A stretch of DNA of 64,000 nucleotides from Epibacterium ulvae (GCF_900102795.1 NZ_FMWG01000003.1:186001-250000), one strand, 5' to 3'; numbered from the stretch's first letter, positions 36,586 through 47,440 are shown. Made by a program: numbers and translations. Notes: a model not told the origin generated them from the sequence alone.

Positions 36586-39054
36586 ATGGCACGTCTATTT
36601 CGCTGGCTCTTGCGATTGACATCAGGATTGATTCTGCTGTGCATATTGGCAATTGTATCAATCTACTTTTTTGCATCCCAATCTCTGCCCGATTACGATA
36701 AAGACATCGCATTGCCGGGGGTTTCAGCCCCTCTCGAGATTGTTCGTGACAATGCAAATGTCCCTCATATCTTTGGCAGCTTTGGCGCCAGCGATGAGGA
36801 CGTGTTTTACGGTCTCGGCTATGTTCACGCACAGGATCGTCTCTGGCAAATGACCGTAATGCGCCGGGCCGCGCAGGGGCGATTGTCAGAAATATTCGGC
36901 CAACGGACCATTGAAACAGACAGCCTGCTGCGCAGATTGGATCTTTATCGATTGTCTCAACAATCATGGTCAGTGCAAACACCCGAAGCAAAAGCCGCGC
37001 TGCGCGCTTATGCCGATGGTATCAATGCGCGCCTGACAGAAATCAACGAAGACAGTCTGGGCCGCGGGGCACCAGAAATGTTTCTGTTTAATGCTCCAAT
37101 TGCACCTTGGCAGCCCGCCGATAGTATCGCGATTATGAAATTGATGGCATTGAAACTCTCGTCTCATCTCCATGAAGAAGTCTTGCGCGCCCGAACATCT
37201 CTGGCTCTCAACGATGACGGTCGACTGCACGACATCTTGCCCGATGCACCGGGAACAGGCGTTACAGCGCTCCCTGAATATGTGAACCTATTCGATCAAA
37301 CACATCAATTTGCGCAATTTAGTAGCGGCAAATCCACCGTTTGGCCCGTTGCTCCCCGCGGCTTAGGCGGGGCATCAAATGCCTGGGCGGCATCGTCGTC
37401 ACGGTCCGCAGCTGGCGGAACACTCCTGGCCAATGATCCCCACCTAGACTTGACCGCACCATCAATTTGGTATCTTGCGCGCTTAGATCTTGCGACAGGT
37501 GGCGTCATAGGCGCAACAATCCCCGGTGTACCCGCAGTTATTTCTGGTCGCAGCGATACTATGGGCTGGGGCGTCACAGCGTCATATGCCGATGCCCAGG
37601 ATCTTTTTATTGAGAAATTAAATCCAAATAATCCAGAAGAATATCAAACACCGAGTGGGTATAAAAAGTTCATTTCCCGCCCTACGATTGTCCAAATCAA
37701 AGATGCAGCCCCTTTGACACTCACGCTGCGCTGGACGGAAAACGGCCCTGTTCTTCCCGCAAGCATGTTCAATCTCAGTACAATCACCCCCCCCGGTCAC
37801 GTTGTTACACTGGGATGGACTGCGCTCAGCCCACGCGACACCTCGATGAGCGCTGCCCTTGAATTGATGCGCAGCAATTCAACCAAAGACGCGATTGATA
37901 TCGCAGAAGATTTTATCGCTCCAACACTCAATTTAACACTGGCTGATACAAAAAACATCGCGCTCAAGACAATCGGTGCAATCCCACAGCGCAGTGTGCG
38001 GCATCAAAGCCAGGGGCGTTTGCCAAGCCCCGGTTGGCGCACAGAAAACCGCTGGCAAGGGCGTGCTCCCTATGCCGCAAACCCTGTCTTCCGCAATCCA
38101 CGCGGAGGTATTTTAGGTAATACAAACAACAAATTGCTTGATAGACCTTTTCCCAACCATGTGTCCTACAGCTGGGGCGATACACAACGGATCAACCGCT
38201 GGCGTCGGCTCATGCAATCTCGGGAAGTGCACACGCGTGACAGCTTTATAGAAGCTCAACAAGATACCGTTTCCTTTTCAGCGCGGGCCTTACTGCCGCT
38301 CATCGGTGCAGATCTTTGGTTCACTGGTGAAGCCGCAGCGGAAGGAACACCCGCACGCCAACGACGTATTGCCCTAGATCTTTTGGCGCAATGGAACGGC
38401 GAGATGAATGAACATCTCCCCGAGCCACTCCTTTACGCAGCATGGGTTCGCGCTCTGCAGGATCGCCTGATCAAAGATGACCTGGGACCAGTCGCTCCTG
38501 AATTTACGCATGTTGATCCTGTATTCATAGAGCGCGTCTATCGCGACATAGACGGTGCGTCTATTTGGTGTGACATACGCCAAAGCGCACCAAGAGAGAC
38601 TTGCGCTGATATTTCCCGCCTCGCGTTAGATGACGCGATTGTTTGGATCGAAGAAAGATACGGTCCAAATTTACAGTCGCTTAGATGGGGGGATGCACAC
38701 CAAGCAAGTCATAAGCATGAAACCTTAGGAAGCGTCCCAATATTGCGCTACTTTATGAACATAAGCCAATCCACAAGCGGAGGTGACAACACCCTGCAAC
38801 GTGGATTAACGCTGGGGACAGGGAATGCACCTTTCACCAACGTGCATTCAGCCGGATATCGTGGGGTCTATGATTTTGCGGATCCAGACAGCTCAGTTTT
38901 TGTAATTTCAACGGGTCAGTCTGGGCATTTCCTATCCCGGTATTACGATGATCAATCACAGCTTTGGCGACGAGGGGAATACATTCCAATGTCACTTGAC
39001 GAGAACCTTGCACGTGCCGGAGCCCTTGGCATTACACGTATCACCCCAAGATAA
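36586..39054 (+). CDS. penicillin acylase family protein (Ntn hydrolase)
   Basis: 822-aa precursor of the periplasmic Ntn-hydrolase family. Residues 12-31 form a hydrophobic signal or anchor. The alpha-chain is about 35-263. Autocleavage is expected before Ser264 in GGASNAWA, and this Ser would become the N-terminal nucleophile of the beta-chain. LANDPHLDLTAPSIWYLARL and GVTASYADAQDLFIEKLNP are family sequence. Members hydrolyse penicillin-type amides or acyl-homoserine lactones. It stands alone and is divergent from the dehydrogenase. The usual Gly before the Ser is Ala here. Confidence 0.93.
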   Translation: MARLFRWLLRLTSGLILLCILAIVSIYFFASQSLPDYDKDIALPGVSAPLEIVRDNANVPHIFGSFGASDEDVFYGLGYVHAQDRLWQMTVMRRAAQGRLSEIFGQRTIETDSLLRRLDLYRLSQQSWSVQTPEAKAALRAYADGINARLTEINEDSLGRGAPEMFLFNAPIAPWQPADSIAIMKLMALKLSSHLHEEVLRARTSLALNDDGRLHDILPDAPGTGVTALPEYVNLFDQTHQFAQFSSGKSTVWPVAPRGLGGASNAWAASSSRSAAGGTLLANDPHLDLTAPSIWYLARLDLATGGVIGATIPGVPAVISGRSDTMGWGVTASYADAQDLFIEKLNPNNPEEYQTPSGYKKFISRPTIVQIKDAAPLTLTLRWTENGPVLPASMFNLSTITPPGHVVTLGWTALSPRDTSMSAALELMRSNSTKDAIDIAEDFIAPTLNLTLADTKNIALKTIGAIPQRSVRHQSQGRLPSPGWRTENRWQGRAPYAANPVFRNPRGGILGNTNNKLLDRPFPNHVSYSWGDTQRINRWRRLMQSREVHTRDSFIEAQQDTVSFSARALLPLIGADLWFTGEAAAEGTPARQRRIALDLLAQWNGEMNEHLPEPLLYAAWVRALQDRLIKDDLGPVAPEFTHVDPVFIERVYRDIDGASIWCDIRQSAPRETCADISRLALDDAIVWIEERYGPNLQSLRWGDAHQASHKHETLGSVPILRYFMNISQSTSGGDNTLQRGLTLGTGNAPFTNVHSAGYRGVYDFADPDSSVFVISTGQSGHFLSRYYDDQSQLWRRGEYIPMSLDENLARAGALGITRITPR

Positions 39055-39061
39055 CAAAAAG

Positions 39062-39087
39062 GGCCGGTGGTATTTTCACCACCGGCC
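39062..39087. terminator. bidirectional terminator
   Basis: A 9-bp perfect stem GGCCGGTGG/CCACCGGCC with an 8-nt loop lies between the acylase gene (ends 39054) and hflX (ends 39110). On the minus strand a T-run (A-run at 39056-39060) follows it directly, so it is a strong terminator for the hflX side. Confidence 0.88.
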
Positions 39088-39109
39088 TTAAACATTCAAT
39101 AAATAAATA

Positions 39110-40384
39110 TCACAGTTTGTGGAATTGCGCGCGCTGCTTATCGGTCCATAATACATTGAGCGCAAACCCTGTTTCGGATTGCTCTTCATTTTGCACAACG
39201 TCCTGTGCGAACAGCCAAGCACGTTCTTTGCCTTGAGAGAATGCCAACTCTAAATGCTCTTCACGGCGAACGCCTTGCAGCTTAACCGCAATCGTGCCCA
39301 GCAAATCCTCTAGCCCCTCACCTGTAAGGGCCGATATTGCATGCACCCCATCTTCGCGTGCGGCACGGTCGCGTCTTGCCAATGCCTCCTCTTCAGGCAT
39401 CAAATCAAGCTTGTTCCAAACCTCAAGCATCTCGCGATTTTCATCAACACCAAGAGAGCCCAGAATAGCCTCTACATCTTCGGCTTGGGTCACCGTCTCG
39501 TCATGGCTGATATCACGCACATGCAAAATCACATCCGCTGCCAAAACTTCCTCAAGGGTCGCGCGAAACGCCGCAACCAATTCGGTAGGCAGATCAGAAA
39601 TGAACCCTACCGTATCGGATAAGATCACCTCAGGACCATCGGGCAAAACAACACGGCGCATCGTAGGGTCAAGTGTCGCAAACAGCATGTCTTTTGCCAT
39701 GACATCAGCGCCTGTTAATCGATTGAAAAGTGTAGATTTTCCCGCGTTGGTATATCCAACCAACGCAACAATCGGATAAGGAACCTTAGCCCGTGCCGCG
39801 CGGTGAAGCGAACGTGTCTTTACAACTTTCTCCAACTGACGTCGCAAACGCACCAATTGATCATCAATTGCGCGGCGGTCAGCTTCAATCTGTGTTTCAC
39901 CAGGTCCACCAACAAAGCCCAATCCGCCCCGTTGCCGTTCCAGATGGGTCCACGCGCGAACAAGTCGCGTGCGTTGGTAGCTAAGCGCAGCCATTTCAAC
40001 CTGAAGCACACCTTCGCGCGTTCGCGCGCGATCAGAAAAAATCTCAAGGATCAGACCCGTTCGGTCCAGGATCTTAACTTTCCAGGCTTTCTCAAGATTG
40101 CGTTGCTGTACAGGCGTGACGGGACCATCGATGAGCACCAGCTCAACATCTTCGCCCTTCAACATCTGCGCCAATTCTTCAATCTTGCCGGACCCAAACA
40201 GCATACCCGGTTGTGCTTTAGGCAAACGCACAACTCCACTGCCGACCACATCAAGGTCAGGTAACGCAATCGCCAGAGAAACGGCTTCTTCTAACGCAGC
40301 GCTGGGATCACGCCGCGTCGCTTCTGTCTTTATATCCGGATGCAGAACCCAAGCCCGGGTGCGCACCCTATCATGTTCCATCAA
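39110..40384 (-). CDS. hflX: ribosome-associated GTPase HflX
   Basis: 424 aa. HflX splits ribosome subunits after stress. An N-terminal domain with the glycine-rich FGSGKIEEL and a long coiled region ([30 protein letters not shown]) precedes the G domain: [30 protein letters not shown] and NKLDLM. It overlaps the hfq stop by 4 nt and is coexpressed with hfq, as in many Gram-negatives. The terminator at 39062-39087 ends the transcript. Confidence 0.96.
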   Translation of the reverse strand: MMEHDRVRTRAWVLHPDIKTEATRRDPSAALEEAVSLAIALPDLDVVGSGVVRLPKAQPGMLFGSGKIEELAQMLKGEDVELVLIDGPVTPVQQRNLEKAWKVKILDRTGLILEIFSDRARTREGVLQVEMAALSYQRTRLVRAWTHLERQRGGLGFVGGPGETQIEADRRAIDDQLVRLRRQLEKVVKTRSLHRAARAKVPYPIVALVGYTNAGKSTLFNRLTGADVMAKDMLFATLDPTMRRVVLPDGPEVILSDTVGFISDLPTELVAAFRATLEEVLAADVILHVRDISHDETVTQAEDVEAILGSLGVDENREMLEVWNKLDLMPEEEALARRDRAAREDGVHAISALTGEGLEDLLGTIAVKLQGVRREEHLELAFSQGKERAWLFAQDVVQNEEQSETGFALNVLWTDKQRAQFHKL

Positions 40385-40620
40385 GAGGCGTCTTCACCTT
40401 CATAAAGGCTGATCGGCTGTGCAGGCATGATCGTTGAGATAGCGTGTTTATAAACCAACTGTGACTGACCATCCCGGCGCAAAAGAACGCAGAAATTGTC
40501 AAACCATGTGATGACACCCTGAAGTTTTACACCGTTGATCAGAAAGATTGTGACGGGAACCTTGGTTTTGCGAACGTGATTCAGGAAGGCATCCTGAAGG
40601 TTTTGTCTGTCCGAAGCCAT
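40381..40620 (-). CDS. hfq: RNA-binding protein Hfq
   Basis: 79 aa, compact alphaproteobacterial Hfq with a short C-terminus. The Sm1 motif [31 protein letters not shown] and the Sm2 motif [10 protein letters not shown] are intact, so it should form the ring that pairs sRNAs with mRNAs. It overlaps hflX by 4 nt and follows trkH by 125 nt. Relevant here because an Hfq-type candidate sRNA (24671-24746) lies in the same window. Confidence 0.97.
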   Translation of the reverse strand: MASDRQNLQDAFLNHVRKTKVPVTIFLINGVKLQGVITWFDNFCVLLRRDGQSQLVYKHAISTIMPAQPISLYEGEDAS

Positions 40621-40745
40621 TTTTATTATCTCTCTTTTGTTCTTGCCACGCGCTGCGGATCAACGCGTCCGGTCTTAAAATTATGGAACGTCACGCCTGT
40701 TTCCAGAGCTACGACCTCCACCACCTTATGGTTAACTGTGAATGA

Positions 40746-42278
40746 TCAACTGCGCCAGAGGTTTGGCGACAGAAGCGCAATAAGAGCCAAAGTTTCCAAC
40801 CGCCCTAGCACCATTGCCACACATAGAACCATTTTGGCGGGTGCCGCTAGGATATCAAGCTGTATCGGTGCACTCCCTGCCAGGTCAATCAAAGGTCCAG
40901 TGGTCGAAAGCGCCGCAATAGATAAGATCAACGCCTGCTCAAAATTCGCACCAAAAATCGACAGGGTCGTACTGATCACTGCTAAAGACAAAGCAAACAG
41001 CATGAAAAACACCCATGCAACATAGGCGCCATTTCGTTGCAACCTCTGCCGTCCTCTTGCCTCACCACTTACCGAGGATGGATGCATAAGCCGTTCCATC
41101 TCGCGCATACCATTAAGATAAAGCGCATAAACCCGCAGCAATTTCACACCGCCTGCTGTGGTCGCTACACCACCTCCGACCATCGCCATACCAATCAGGA
41201 TCATCCCGGGGGTCTCTAATCCTGACCATCGTTGTGCGGCATCCCAATCCGAGCTCTCAAATCCAGTGGTCGAAAGAAAAGACAAAACCGTAAACAAAGA
41301 TCCCCAAAGTGAACGCAGCGCTTGTCCAAAATCACTTGTCGCATCAACTTCAAATGCCGCGAGCCAGTGTCGTAAAAACAGCATCAATGGAACGACCAAA
41401 ATAAACATCAAACCAAGCCGAAACTCAGGATCCTGATCCAGCCGACGTGCCCCCGTAATCAACGTGTCTGTGGAAAACGTCAGTCGCGACACTGCAAAGA
41501 ACATGAACAAGAAGATGATCATTTCACCTCCTAACCCACTGTTTCCATTCTCTAAGCCACCGATAGCGGAAATCCCTGAAGTCGACATAACCGACATCGC
41601 GTGCACAAGTGCTACAAAACTCGTATCCCCTACAACGATCAACAAAAGCCACAAAACGAAGGTCAGGCCTATATAAATAGGCGCAAGGTTCTTTGTGACG
41701 ACACCTAGCAATCGCCGCGCGTTACCTTGTTCAACAAAGGGGATCGTCGCTCGCTTGCCCGGTTCGCCACGCGCTGTAACCTCGAACCCACCAAGCGAGA
41801 GCGGTGCAAGAACTGCTGACGCAGCAATGAGCATCAGTAGTCCGCCCATCCATCCAACCATGCCCCGCCAGAGATGCAAGCTGGGAGGCAGTCTCATTGG
41901 GTCATTGTAGATGTCCGCGCCCGTCGTGGTAATAGCGCTCACCATATCAAAGTAAGCGTTCAAAAACCGTGTGTTACCAAGCGCATCTGAGACAGGCATA
42001 GCTAGGAAAACGGGTAGCACTACGAAGGTCGCCAGCAAAGAAAGCAACTGGCCCGGCATGCCATATTGCGGCACTTTGTCACCCAATGACAAGCCAATTA
42101 CAGCAACCAACATGAGCCCCAAAATACCGGAATAGAAAAAGCTCTGCGAGGTTTGGTGATCATCTATCACCAGAGCATGAACCGCGGGTACCCACATCGC
42201 CAGTGCCGCAATACCCCAGATCAACAAGAAAAGAGGAAGAGCCGCTCTTCCCTTCTTTTTCTTATGCTTACGTGGCAT
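40746..42278 (-). CDS. trkH: TrkH family potassium uptake protein
   Basis: 510 aa with eight to ten visible membrane helices. The selectivity-filter-like stretches of the four-repeat Trk channel are seen, for example TTTGADIYND, MSTSGISAIGG, STTGFESSDW and STTGPLIDLAG, each with a filter Gly. TrkH with the TrkA protein encoded directly upstream (1-nt gap) makes a K+ uptake system. It lies in the usual nitrogen-regulator block. The N-terminus is strongly basic (MPRKHKKKKGRA). Confidence 0.95.
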   Translation of the reverse strand: MPRKHKKKKGRAALPLFLLIWGIAALAMWVPAVHALVIDDHQTSQSFFYSGILGLMLVAVIGLSLGDKVPQYGMPGQLLSLLATFVVLPVFLAMPVSDALGNTRFLNAYFDMVSAITTTGADIYNDPMRLPPSLHLWRGMVGWMGGLLMLIAASAVLAPLSLGGFEVTARGEPGKRATIPFVEQGNARRLLGVVTKNLAPIYIGLTFVLWLLLIVVGDTSFVALVHAMSVMSTSGISAIGGLENGNSGLGGEMIIFLFMFFAVSRLTFSTDTLITGARRLDQDPEFRLGLMFILVVPLMLFLRHWLAAFEVDATSDFGQALRSLWGSLFTVLSFLSTTGFESSDWDAAQRWSGLETPGMILIGMAMVGGGVATTAGGVKLLRVYALYLNGMREMERLMHPSSVSGEARGRQRLQRNGAYVAWVFFMLFALSLAVISTTLSIFGANFEQALILSIAALSTTGPLIDLAGSAPIQLDILAAPAKMVLCVAMVLGRLETLALIALLSPNLWRS

Positions 42279-42279
42279 T

Positions 42280-43656
42280 TTAGAAGTATTCGATAGAGAC
42301 TTGTAACAGGCGCTCTACCTCTGGCACATCACTGGCCATCGCAAACATCGCAATGACATCACCGTCCTCGATCCGCAAATCTCCTGTCGGACGTTTCATT
42401 TCTCCGTTTTTCACAACGCCACCGACAAGCACACCTTCAGGAAAATCAATCTCACGAATGGTTTGCCCCGAAATCGGAGATGTTGAAAGAACTTGTGCCT
42501 CAATAACCTCTGCTTCTGCGTCCCCAATGGAATACACTTGGCGCACACGGCCATAGCGAATATGGCGCAGGATCGAACTCACGGTGGTCGCACGTGGGTT
42601 GATATACGCATCAATCCCAAGGTGCGCTGTCAAAGGCACAAGTGTTGGATCATTAATCAATGCAATAACAAAGGGGCATCCTTGCGCTTTGGCACGTACC
42701 GCCGCCAGCAGATTCGTTTTATCATCATCGGTTACAGCAAGCATCGCATCTGCACGCTCAATCCCGGCCTCGCTCATCAATGAACGATCCAAACCATCCC
42801 CGTTCAAAACAATCGTGCGCTCTAAACCCTCTGCAGCGCGTTCTGCACACTTACGATCACGTTCGATGACTTTAACACGGGTTCTGACTGTCTGAGCCTC
42901 TAGCGCTTTTGCGACCTCAAGCCCAACATTTCCGCCACCAACAAGAACAAGGCGATCTTGACGTTTTTCAGTTTTTCCAAATACTTCAATCGTGCGGCTC
43001 ACGTCATCAACGTGGCAAAACACATAACAACTATCCCCCGTAAACAGCTGATCTCCAGGTTCTGGCGCAAAAAGATTATTGTCACGGCGCACCCCAACCA
43101 CCTGCGCACGTAGAGTAGAGAACAGATCCGTTAGTTGCCGCAACGGCGTATTCACAACCGGGCAATCTTCATCCACGTGAATACCAAGCAGTTGCGCCTT
43201 ACCTTCCATAAAGGTTTCAATGTCAAAGGCCGCTGGTGCAGAAAGGCGCTGCATCGCCGCAACGGCAACCTCCTGCTCTGGGCTGATGACCACATCAATC
43301 GGCAGGTGATCACGACGATATAGATCGGAATAGATTGCATCTGTGTAATTCTTTGACCGCAGCCGTGCGATCTTTCGCTGCACAGAGAAAACCGAATGCG
43401 CAACCTGGCAAACAACCATATTCACTTCGTCAGAATGGGTCGCTGCAATGATCATATCCGCATCGCGCGCACCAGCACGATCAAGTACGTCAGGGTATGA
43501 AGCAAAGCCCGCAATCCCTTGAACATCAAGCGTATCAGTCGCAACACGTACAAGTTCTGGATTGTTATCCACAACCGTTACATCATTGTGTTCACCAGAA
43601 AGATGGCGCGCGATTTGCCAGCCAACCTGCCCTGCACCACAAATGATTACCTTCAT
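42280..43656 (-). CDS. trkA: Trk system potassium transporter TrkA
   Basis: 458 aa with two RCK units in tandem. Each has a Rossmann NAD-binding half: IICGAGQVGWQIARHL at 3-18 and LVLVGGGNVGLEVAKALE near 232. The RCK-C halves follow. It is the peripheral cytoplasmic subunit that gates TrkH and couples it to NAD(H) and ATP. The trkH stop-start gap is 1 nt, and trkA follows ntrX by 92 nt. Complete and of normal length. Confidence 0.97.
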   Translation of the reverse strand: MKVIICGAGQVGWQIARHLSGEHNDVTVVDNNPELVRVATDTLDVQGIAGFASYPDVLDRAGARDADMIIAATHSDEVNMVVCQVAHSVFSVQRKIARLRSKNYTDAIYSDLYRRDHLPIDVVISPEQEVAVAAMQRLSAPAAFDIETFMEGKAQLLGIHVDEDCPVVNTPLRQLTDLFSTLRAQVVGVRRDNNLFAPEPGDQLFTGDSCYVFCHVDDVSRTIEVFGKTEKRQDRLVLVGGGNVGLEVAKALEAQTVRTRVKVIERDRKCAERAAEGLERTIVLNGDGLDRSLMSEAGIERADAMLAVTDDDKTNLLAAVRAKAQGCPFVIALINDPTLVPLTAHLGIDAYINPRATTVSSILRHIRYGRVRQVYSIGDAEAEVIEAQVLSTSPISGQTIREIDFPEGVLVGGVVKNGEMKRPTGDLRIEDGDVIAMFAMASDVPEVERLLQVSIEYF

Positions 43657-43748
43657 GATATTGATCCTTGGCTGCCTTGCGTCATTTGAATGACAGATGG
43701 CAGCAAAGGGGTCAATTCAATTGTAAACAAAGCGATAGCAGCCTTCCC

Positions 43749-45164
43749 TTAAACAGCTTCTGCGGCCTCATCATCCTCAACATGTGCAATGCGTGCCCCA
43801 GATTTATTGGAGGTCACAACGCCCAACGATTTTAATTTGCGATGCAACGCTGAACGCTCCATTCCGACAAACGAGGCAGTACGGCTGATATTACCGCCAA
43901 ACCGGTTGATTTGCGTTAGCAAGTATTCACGCTCAAACGCTTCACGAGCTTCACGCAATGGCAAAGTAGCTAAAGCACCAGAAAGGACAACCCGACCATC
44001 CTGATTTGGCTTCTCATCTTCTCGCGGCAAGTCGCGTGCCTCAATCAGCTCTGCTGTATCGCCAAGGATCAGCACCCGTTCTATCATGTTCTTTAGCTGC
44101 CGCACATTTCCAGGCCAAATCATGGTTTGCAGCAGTGCCTCGGCTTCCTCAGAAAGCTTTCGCAAAGGAAGACCTTGCATTTCATTGAAATGCTTCAAGA
44201 AATGAGACGCCAACAACGGAATATCCTCACGACGATCTTCCAAAGATGGCACATGGATCGGCACGACATTCAAGCGATGGTACAACTCTTGGCGGAACCT
44301 CTCAGCCGCGATTTCCTGTTCCAAATCTCTATTAGTTGACGAAATCACGCGTAAATCAACACGTACATTCTCGGTTCCACCGACACGCTGAAATTGCTGG
44401 TCAACAAGCACCCGAAGGATCTTTGACTGCGTCCCAAGCGGCATATCCGCGACTTCATCGAAAAAGACAACGCCACCGCTTGCCTGCTCCAACAAGCCCG
44501 GCTCAATTCCACGTTCCCCACTTTCCTTACCAAACAGAACCTCCTCCATACGGTCAGGTTCGATATTGGCACAATTTACTGTCACAAACGGGGCAGAGGC
44601 GCGGTTTGAATGGGCATGAATATAGCGCGCAGCAATCTCTTTCCCGCTGCCTGCAGGTCCAGCAAGCATGACGCGGCCATTGGATTTTGTAACTTTATCC
44701 AATTGCCCAATCAAACCGCGGTAGGCGGCTGAGGCACCGATCATATCACTGGCGCCAGACTCTTTGCGTCTTAGACTGGAGTTCTCACGGCGCAAACGCG
44801 ACGCTTCCATCGCCCGCTTAATAACGACCATTAATTGGTCTATATTAAATGGTTTTTCGATGAAATCATACGCCCCTTGCCGGATAGCTGCGACCGCAAT
44901 TTCAATATTTCCATGGCCAGAAATAATAACAACCGGGATCTCTGGCATATCACGTTTGACGGTCTTCAAGATATCGATGCCGTCCATCTGACTGTCTTTC
45001 AACCAGATATCCAAGATCAACAGCGAAGGCGCTTCCTGATCCAGCTGCGACATGCACTCATCCGAGTTGGCCGCCTTTCGCGTCGTAAATCCTTCATCCT
45101 CTAGGATATCAGAAATCAACTCACGAATGTCGCGTTCATCATCAACAATCAGAATATCACTCAT
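43749..45164 (-). CDS. ntrX: NtrX response regulator (NtrC family)
   Basis: 471 aa. The receiver domain (1-120, phospho-acceptor Asp52) is followed by the AAA+ domain, with Walker A AGPAGSGKEIAARYIH and Walker B GGVVFFDEVADMPLG, then a FIS-type HTH (NISRTASFVGMERSALHRKLKSLGV). The region between these motifs that normally has GAFTGA reads FGKESGERGIEPGLLEQ, so the sigma54-contacting loop is absent. NtrX regulates nitrogen, redox and envelope genes in alphaproteobacteria. It overlaps ntrY by 4 nt. Confidence 0.96.
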   Translation of the reverse strand: MSDILIVDDERDIRELISDILEDEGFTTRKAANSDECMSQLDQEAPSLLILDIWLKDSQMDGIDILKTVKRDMPEIPVVIISGHGNIEIAVAAIRQGAYDFIEKPFNIDQLMVVIKRAMEASRLRRENSSLRRKESGASDMIGASAAYRGLIGQLDKVTKSNGRVMLAGPAGSGKEIAARYIHAHSNRASAPFVTVNCANIEPDRMEEVLFGKESGERGIEPGLLEQASGGVVFFDEVADMPLGTQSKILRVLVDQQFQRVGGTENVRVDLRVISSTNRDLEQEIAAERFRQELYHRLNVVPIHVPSLEDRREDIPLLASHFLKHFNEMQGLPLRKLSEEAEALLQTMIWPGNVRQLKNMIERVLILGDTAELIEARDLPREDEKPNQDGRVVLSGALATLPLREAREAFEREYLLTQINRFGGNISRTASFVGMERSALHRKLKSLGVVTSNKSGARIAHVEDDEAAEAV

Positions 45165-47440
45165 GTCAGACCTGTTGCTATCATTGTGTTATGGGGGGAC
45201 ATACCGTCTAAACTGGCGGGCAGACGGATCACCGCCATTGCGCCGTAATGGTTTTGCCCTTCAAAAATCGGTGCATCCTCAAGAATGAGAGATCCGCCGT
45301 GCTCCTCGATGATTTTTTTAACGATGGGGAGACCAAGACCAGTGCCCTCATCTCGCGTGGTTACATAGGGTTCGAACAACCTGGCTCGGTCTTCGGGCAG
45401 TCCGATGCCGTTGTCCGCAATCGTAATCACATGCATCTCTCCGTCATCGTGCAAAGAAACGCGAATTTCTGGAATAAACTCTGGCGCATCAGAACGCCCC
45501 TTCAAACTTGTAATTGCTTCGCCAGCATTCTTGATCAAGTTCGTCAATGCCTGCCCGATCATGGTGGCATCCAATTCCGCCATAAGTTCGCCTTCAGGCA
45601 AGTCTGACGTAATCTTCAAATCTGGCTGCCCCGATTCTTGCAACAAAACAGCCCCTCGGACGAGATCCGATAGATCCTCTGAACGACGTTTGGGTTCAGG
45701 CATTCTGGCAAATTTAGAGAACTCATCAACAATGCGGCGTAAATCATTGGTTTGGCGAATAATTACCTCGGTCATACTTTGTAGTTTTTCGCTATTTTCC
45801 TCAATAAGCAATGGGGAAAATTTGCGTTTAATCCGCTCAGCGCTCAGCTGAATAGGTGTCAGCGGGTTCTTGATCTCATGCGCAATACGACGTGCGACAT
45901 CTCCCCAGGCTGCCATTCGTTGCGCGCTCACAAGGTCAGTCACATCATCAAATGCCAGCACATAGCCTTCCAATGTCCCGTTTTCCGACCGTCGCGGCGA
46001 CATGCGCAACAGTAGGTTCTCTAAGCGTCCGTGCCGCGTGACCTTCACCTCTTCTTGAACCACTTCGGCGCGACCTTCGACCAACTGCTCAAACAAGGCG
46101 CCAAATTCAGGGACAGCTACAGAAATTGCTACGTTCTTTTGGGTCTCTTGCCAGTCCAAAAGACGCTCAGCCGACCGGTTCACAAATGTAATGCATCCTT
46201 TATCATTTAACCCAACGACACCAGAAGTCACCGAAGACAGAACAGAATCAAAAAGGCGACGGCGTTGTTCGATTTGCTCTGTGTTCTCAAGCAGGGTTTC
46301 ATGTTGTGTGTTCAGCTCGGCCGTCATCTGATTAAAATATTGTCCAAGCTGGGCAATTTCGTCCCCATCCTCCTCGGTTGGAACTTTTACCGAGAAATCG
46401 CCTGCCCCGACACGTTGCGCTGCAACCGTCAAACGGCCCACCGGGCGTGAAAGACGTTCAGCAAACCACATCCCCAACCATATTGCAGCCAGCACAAGGA
46501 TAAGAACAAACCCCAAGTACAACAGTGCAAATTCAAACATGACACGGCCGCGGTCATTCTCCAGCTGATAATACAGATCCACTGTCTTTTGCGTGTCATC
46601 CAACAGTTGAAGCAGATCCCCCTCCACTTCACGACTTACATAGACATATCGATCCACGTAATTCTCTAGATGAACAAGCGCGCGAAATTCGTTGTTTTGC
46701 CAATCTTCAATGATCAAAATACGCTCATTGCGGGCCGCTTTAAAATCGGTGGCGCTTGGCTTTTCATAGTCAAATTTATAAGATCGCTCACCCCGTAGCC
46801 GGATTTCACCCGCACCATCAACGATATAAGCTTCGCGCAAGCCACGCTGGATCAACAATTGACCTTGAGTCAAAACTTCACGCAGACCACCTTCGCTGAT
46901 GTAGTAATCCCGGCGCCGTTCGGTTTCTAGGAATTGCGCTAAAGCCAGTGCATCGTCAGTGAGATCCCGACGTTGAACCTCTTGATAGGCTTCTGCCGCT
47001 GCGAGTGAGCTGCCCACAGCGTCCCGAACACGGTTGGAAAACCATCCTTCCATGCCCACGTTCACAGTAATAACTGCAAAAACGGCCACAATGACGGCTG
47101 GAACCAGCGCTAAAAATGCAAAGGTTCCCGTAAGCCGTAAGTGTAGGCGGGATCCCGCCGATTTTGATCGGCGGGCTGCTCTGAGGCGCAAAATCTGCGT
47201 CAGAACCAGTACCGCAATCGACAGGATATAAACCAGATCCGCCAATAAGATGAGTCGCAGAGACGGAGATGCAGACCCCTGATTCAAAGGACCAATGACC
47301 AGATAGGTCACCACTGCCAACAATGGTCCAAGGAATACCAGACCAAATGTCGATAAATTGCGTGCTCGACGCGATTTTCGCCACCGATCCAGTGCCAACC
47401 ATGCACCATACGCAGAGCGTAATTGTGACCTATGCGCCAC
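45161..47440 (-). CDS. ntrY: NtrY sensor histidine kinase
   Basis: 759 aa from GTG at 47440, with a GAGGG site upstream. Four membrane helices in the first 300 residues bound a periplasmic region, then HAMP, PAS, HisKA with the phosphate-accepting His ([21 protein letters not shown]) and an HATPase (N-box and GTGLGLPIVKKIIEEHGG). It is the partner of NtrX, with which it overlaps by 4 nt. A palindrome GTTGTC-N6-GACAAC lies 22-39 nt upstream of the start. Confidence 0.96.
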   Translation of the reverse strand: MAHRSQLRSAYGAWLALDRWRKSRRARNLSTFGLVFLGPLLAVVTYLVIGPLNQGSASPSLRLILLADLVYILSIAVLVLTQILRLRAARRSKSAGSRLHLRLTGTFAFLALVPAVIVAVFAVITVNVGMEGWFSNRVRDAVGSSLAAAEAYQEVQRRDLTDDALALAQFLETERRRDYYISEGGLREVLTQGQLLIQRGLREAYIVDGAGEIRLRGERSYKFDYEKPSATDFKAARNERILIIEDWQNNEFRALVHLENYVDRYVYVSREVEGDLLQLLDDTQKTVDLYYQLENDRGRVMFEFALLYLGFVLILVLAAIWLGMWFAERLSRPVGRLTVAAQRVGAGDFSVKVPTEEDGDEIAQLGQYFNQMTAELNTQHETLLENTEQIEQRRRLFDSVLSSVTSGVVGLNDKGCITFVNRSAERLLDWQETQKNVAISVAVPEFGALFEQLVEGRAEVVQEEVKVTRHGRLENLLLRMSPRRSENGTLEGYVLAFDDVTDLVSAQRMAAWGDVARRIAHEIKNPLTPIQLSAERIKRKFSPLLIEENSEKLQSMTEVIIRQTNDLRRIVDEFSKFARMPEPKRRSEDLSDLVRGAVLLQESGQPDLKITSDLPEGELMAELDATMIGQALTNLIKNAGEAITSLKGRSDAPEFIPEIRVSLHDDGEMHVITIADNGIGLPEDRARLFEPYVTTRDEGTGLGLPIVKKIIEEHGGSLILEDAPIFEGQNHYGAMAVIRLPASLDGMSPHNTMIATGLT

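Noticed and set aside
36470-36991. N-terminal extension of the beta-hydroxyacid dehydrogenase frame
   Set aside because: Overlaps the start of the divergent acylase gene, has no ribosome site, and the real start (36469) has GAGGGA and the family's N-terminus.
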